A DNA stretch of 64,000 bases, taken from NCBI RefSeq assembly GCF_014218805.1, contig NZ_JACJUV010000001.1, positions 3,174,501 through 3,238,500 of the forward strand. Direction: 5' to 3'. This document shows, piece by piece, positions 62,876 to 64,000 of this stretch (positions are counted from its first letter, which is position 1; every line of letters begins with the position of its first letter). The translations under genes and the position numbers were made by a program. Source of the stretch: Teredinibacter franksiae. GTDB lineage: Bacteria; Pseudomonadota; Gammaproteobacteria; Pseudomonadales; Cellvibrionaceae. The notes under the pieces are model-generated. The model ran no database searches. It saw only the letters and a program-made list of their open reading frames with translations, and was not told the origin of the DNA.

Positions 62876-63628
62876 TTATTCGAGCTTATTTGCACGAATC
62901 ATAGCTCTTAGTTCTTCAATATACGCCTTCCCCCTTTCTGAATACTGCCCTAAGCCCGCGACTAAAGCAGAGCCTCTGAGTGGTTGCTGTTGTGTGCGTA
63001 AGCTCTCGCGTATTTGCCGAACCTCACGGTAGGCTCTGTGGGTGTTGATGTTTTTAAAGTAGGCTGCCACCGACTCCGCGGGCGAGCGAAACACTCTTAC
63101 TTCGTGCCCGGCGTGAGCGGCGCGTTTGTTGGGCACAATGCCGCAACCTTTTGTGAAGCACCATTGGCCAAAGTAGTTATAGCCCTGCTGTGCAAATCGG
63201 GAGCGGCCCCAACCGGATTCGTTTGCGGCTTGGGCCAAAACCATAGAAGCAGGAATGATGTCTACCCGCAGCAATAGTTCTTTAATTGCCTGTGCTGGGT
63301 CAGTTGCTTCAACACCAAAACTTGCGCTTAATTGCCTAAGGCGCTTTCTGTTTTTTCCGTTGAGTTGACCGTGCTCTTGCCATTGTTCTTGTATAAGTAA
63401 CAGCGCTTCTCGCTTAGTCGAGAGCTGACTGTTCTTGGCTTCAATGATGGCGCCGAAATAGCTGAAAAAGGTTGATTTGCGCGCTTTTGTATCTTCAATA
63501 GCAGAGAAATCGGGCAGATTTGCAATCGATGGCGGGATCGAAAGGTAGTGACTGGCAACCAGGGTGAAAACCAGCAGTAGGAAAAGGTAGGCGATCAAAA
63601 CAATCGCTGTCAGTTTTTTCAACAGCAT
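62876..63628 (-). CDS. Bax-type glucosaminidase-domain protein
   Basis: 250 aa. One N-terminal membrane helix (AIVLIAYLFLLLVFTLVAS). The glucosaminidase-like domain contains SMVLAQAANESGWGRSRFAQQGYNYFGQWCF near residue 130 with the catalytic Glu, and VAAYFKNINTHRAYREVR near 195. This matches Bax family proteins, probable peptidoglycan hydrolases. The downstream neighbour on the same strand is the next, possibly truncated, gene. Confidence 0.9.
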   Translation of the reverse strand: MLLKKLTAIVLIAYLFLLLVFTLVASHYLSIPPSIANLPDFSAIEDTKARKSTFFSYFGAIIEAKNSQLSTKREALLLIQEQWQEHGQLNGKNRKRLRQLSASFGVEATDPAQAIKELLLRVDIIPASMVLAQAANESGWGRSRFAQQGYNYFGQWCFTKGCGIVPNKRAAHAGHEVRVFRSPAESVAAYFKNINTHRAYREVRQIRESLRTQQQPLRGSALVAGLGQYSERGKAYIEELRAMIRANKLE

Positions 63629-63648
63629 TTAAATTCCTTTTTTGTAAA

Positions 63649-63996
63649 CTACAAATCCAAAGATTTGCGCATTTCACTAAATGCAGCGCGTGCTTTTTGT
63701 TTGTCGACGGGGGTTTTAATCTTGCTTGGTAGCGCGGGTTGTGTGGGGGTGATTAGTTTTTCACCGAGCTTCACACGGTCACAGACATCCTGATAGTGCT
63801 GTTTAAATACCGGGTAGGCATACTGCTCGCTGTTACTTTGTAAAAAATACCAGTCTGCCGATTTACCGGCGTAATACACCGCAAGGTGGCTCCAGTTGTA
63901 ATTTGCTTTGGGCGAAGGTGCCCTGCAGGCCTCTAGGTAGGCGGCGTGAACCTCCGGCAGGCCGAGATCGCTGCTGGTTTCGCAGGCTTTGATCAT
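63649..63996 (-). CDS. unknown protein, possibly cut by the window edge
   Basis: 115 aa from ATG 63996, or a longer protein starting right of the window; the frame stays open to the edge. Polar and helical, with a Cys pair in KACETSS and LEACRAP. No domain recognised. Lies 20 bp upstream of the Bax-type gene on the same strand, probably co-transcribed. Confidence 0.55.
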   Translation of the reverse strand: MIKACETSSDLGLPEVHAAYLEACRAPSPKANYNWSHLAVYYAGKSADWYFLQSNSEQYAYPVFKQHYQDVCDRVKLGEKLITPTQPALPSKIKTPVDKQKARAAFSEMRKSLDL

Positions 63997-64000
63997 AGTG

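Overview
The window looks like chromosome of a marine, polysaccharide-degrading gammaproteobacterium. The ParC, GlnE, MsbA/WaaA and IlvE housekeeping genes are proteobacterial in type. The mix of arabinan/arabinose genes, CHASE2 cyclase, DUF3604-PPIase-HupE trio and many c-di-GMP genes suggests the Cellvibrionales (Saccharophagus/Teredinibacter/Cellvibrio group). The taxonomic placement is inference from gene content only.

Region 1 (1-11 kb) is an L-arabinose/arabinan locus. An SDR dehydrogenase and a complete araB-araD-araA operon are intact. Behind them lies a decaying saccharolytic block: a broken IS630 transposase, the C-terminal remnant of a GH127-like beta-L-arabinofuranosidase, a frameshifted arabinanase-like GH43 on the minus strand, a second frameshifted GH43, an intact aldose 1-epimerase (galM), and a third broken GH43 with a lectin-like tail. 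Cytoplasmic arabinose catabolism is kept while the polymer-attacking enzymes are being lost. The araB upstream region and the arabinanase promoter share a 12-nt AT-rich motif.

Region 2 (11.9-30.0 kb) is the most unusual part: an integron cassette array without a visible integrase (a CALIN). I count 18 attC sites, nearly all following a small plus-strand gene that ends at or just before the site. The cassettes encode small membrane proteins, two zinc-ribbon membrane proteins, a beta-lactamase/transpeptidase-fold serine hydrolase, a LysE/RhtB exporter, a lipoprotein, a pilin-like protein, a GNAT acetyltransferase, a HEPN-like protein and several unknowns. Four mobile elements sit in the array and every one is in an attC: two almost identical group IIC introns directly after a GTTA core, an IS1182-like element in the same core as the first intron, and a third, different group II intron in antisense orientation inside an attC arm. 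The array ends at an intact RAYT (REP-associated tyrosine transposase) gene followed by RAYT debris and a short repeated motif.

Region 3 (31.7-34.5 kb) has a CDP-alcohol phosphotransferase next to a cytidylyltransferase, and two small membrane-anchored unknowns. Region 4 (34.5-45.2 kb) is a signalling and envelope block: a FecR-TPR-beta-barrel protein and a CHASE2 adenylate/guanylate cyclase on the minus strand, a divergent Crp/Fnr regulator, then a DUF3604 protein, a parvulin-type PPIase and a HupE/UreJ membrane protein.

Region 5 (45.2-64 kb) is mostly housekeeping: waaA and msbA (lipid A-KDO assembly and export), ilvE, glnE, a HExxH/MORN-repeat protein, a PAS-GGDEF diguanylate cyclase beside a CheC/CheX-like protein, an MBL-fold hydrolase, DUF2750, a TlpA-like thioredoxin, a GNAT enzyme, parC, a PilZ protein, a Bax-type glucosaminidase and a protein that may run off the right edge. 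No rRNA, tRNA or CRISPR array was recognised.
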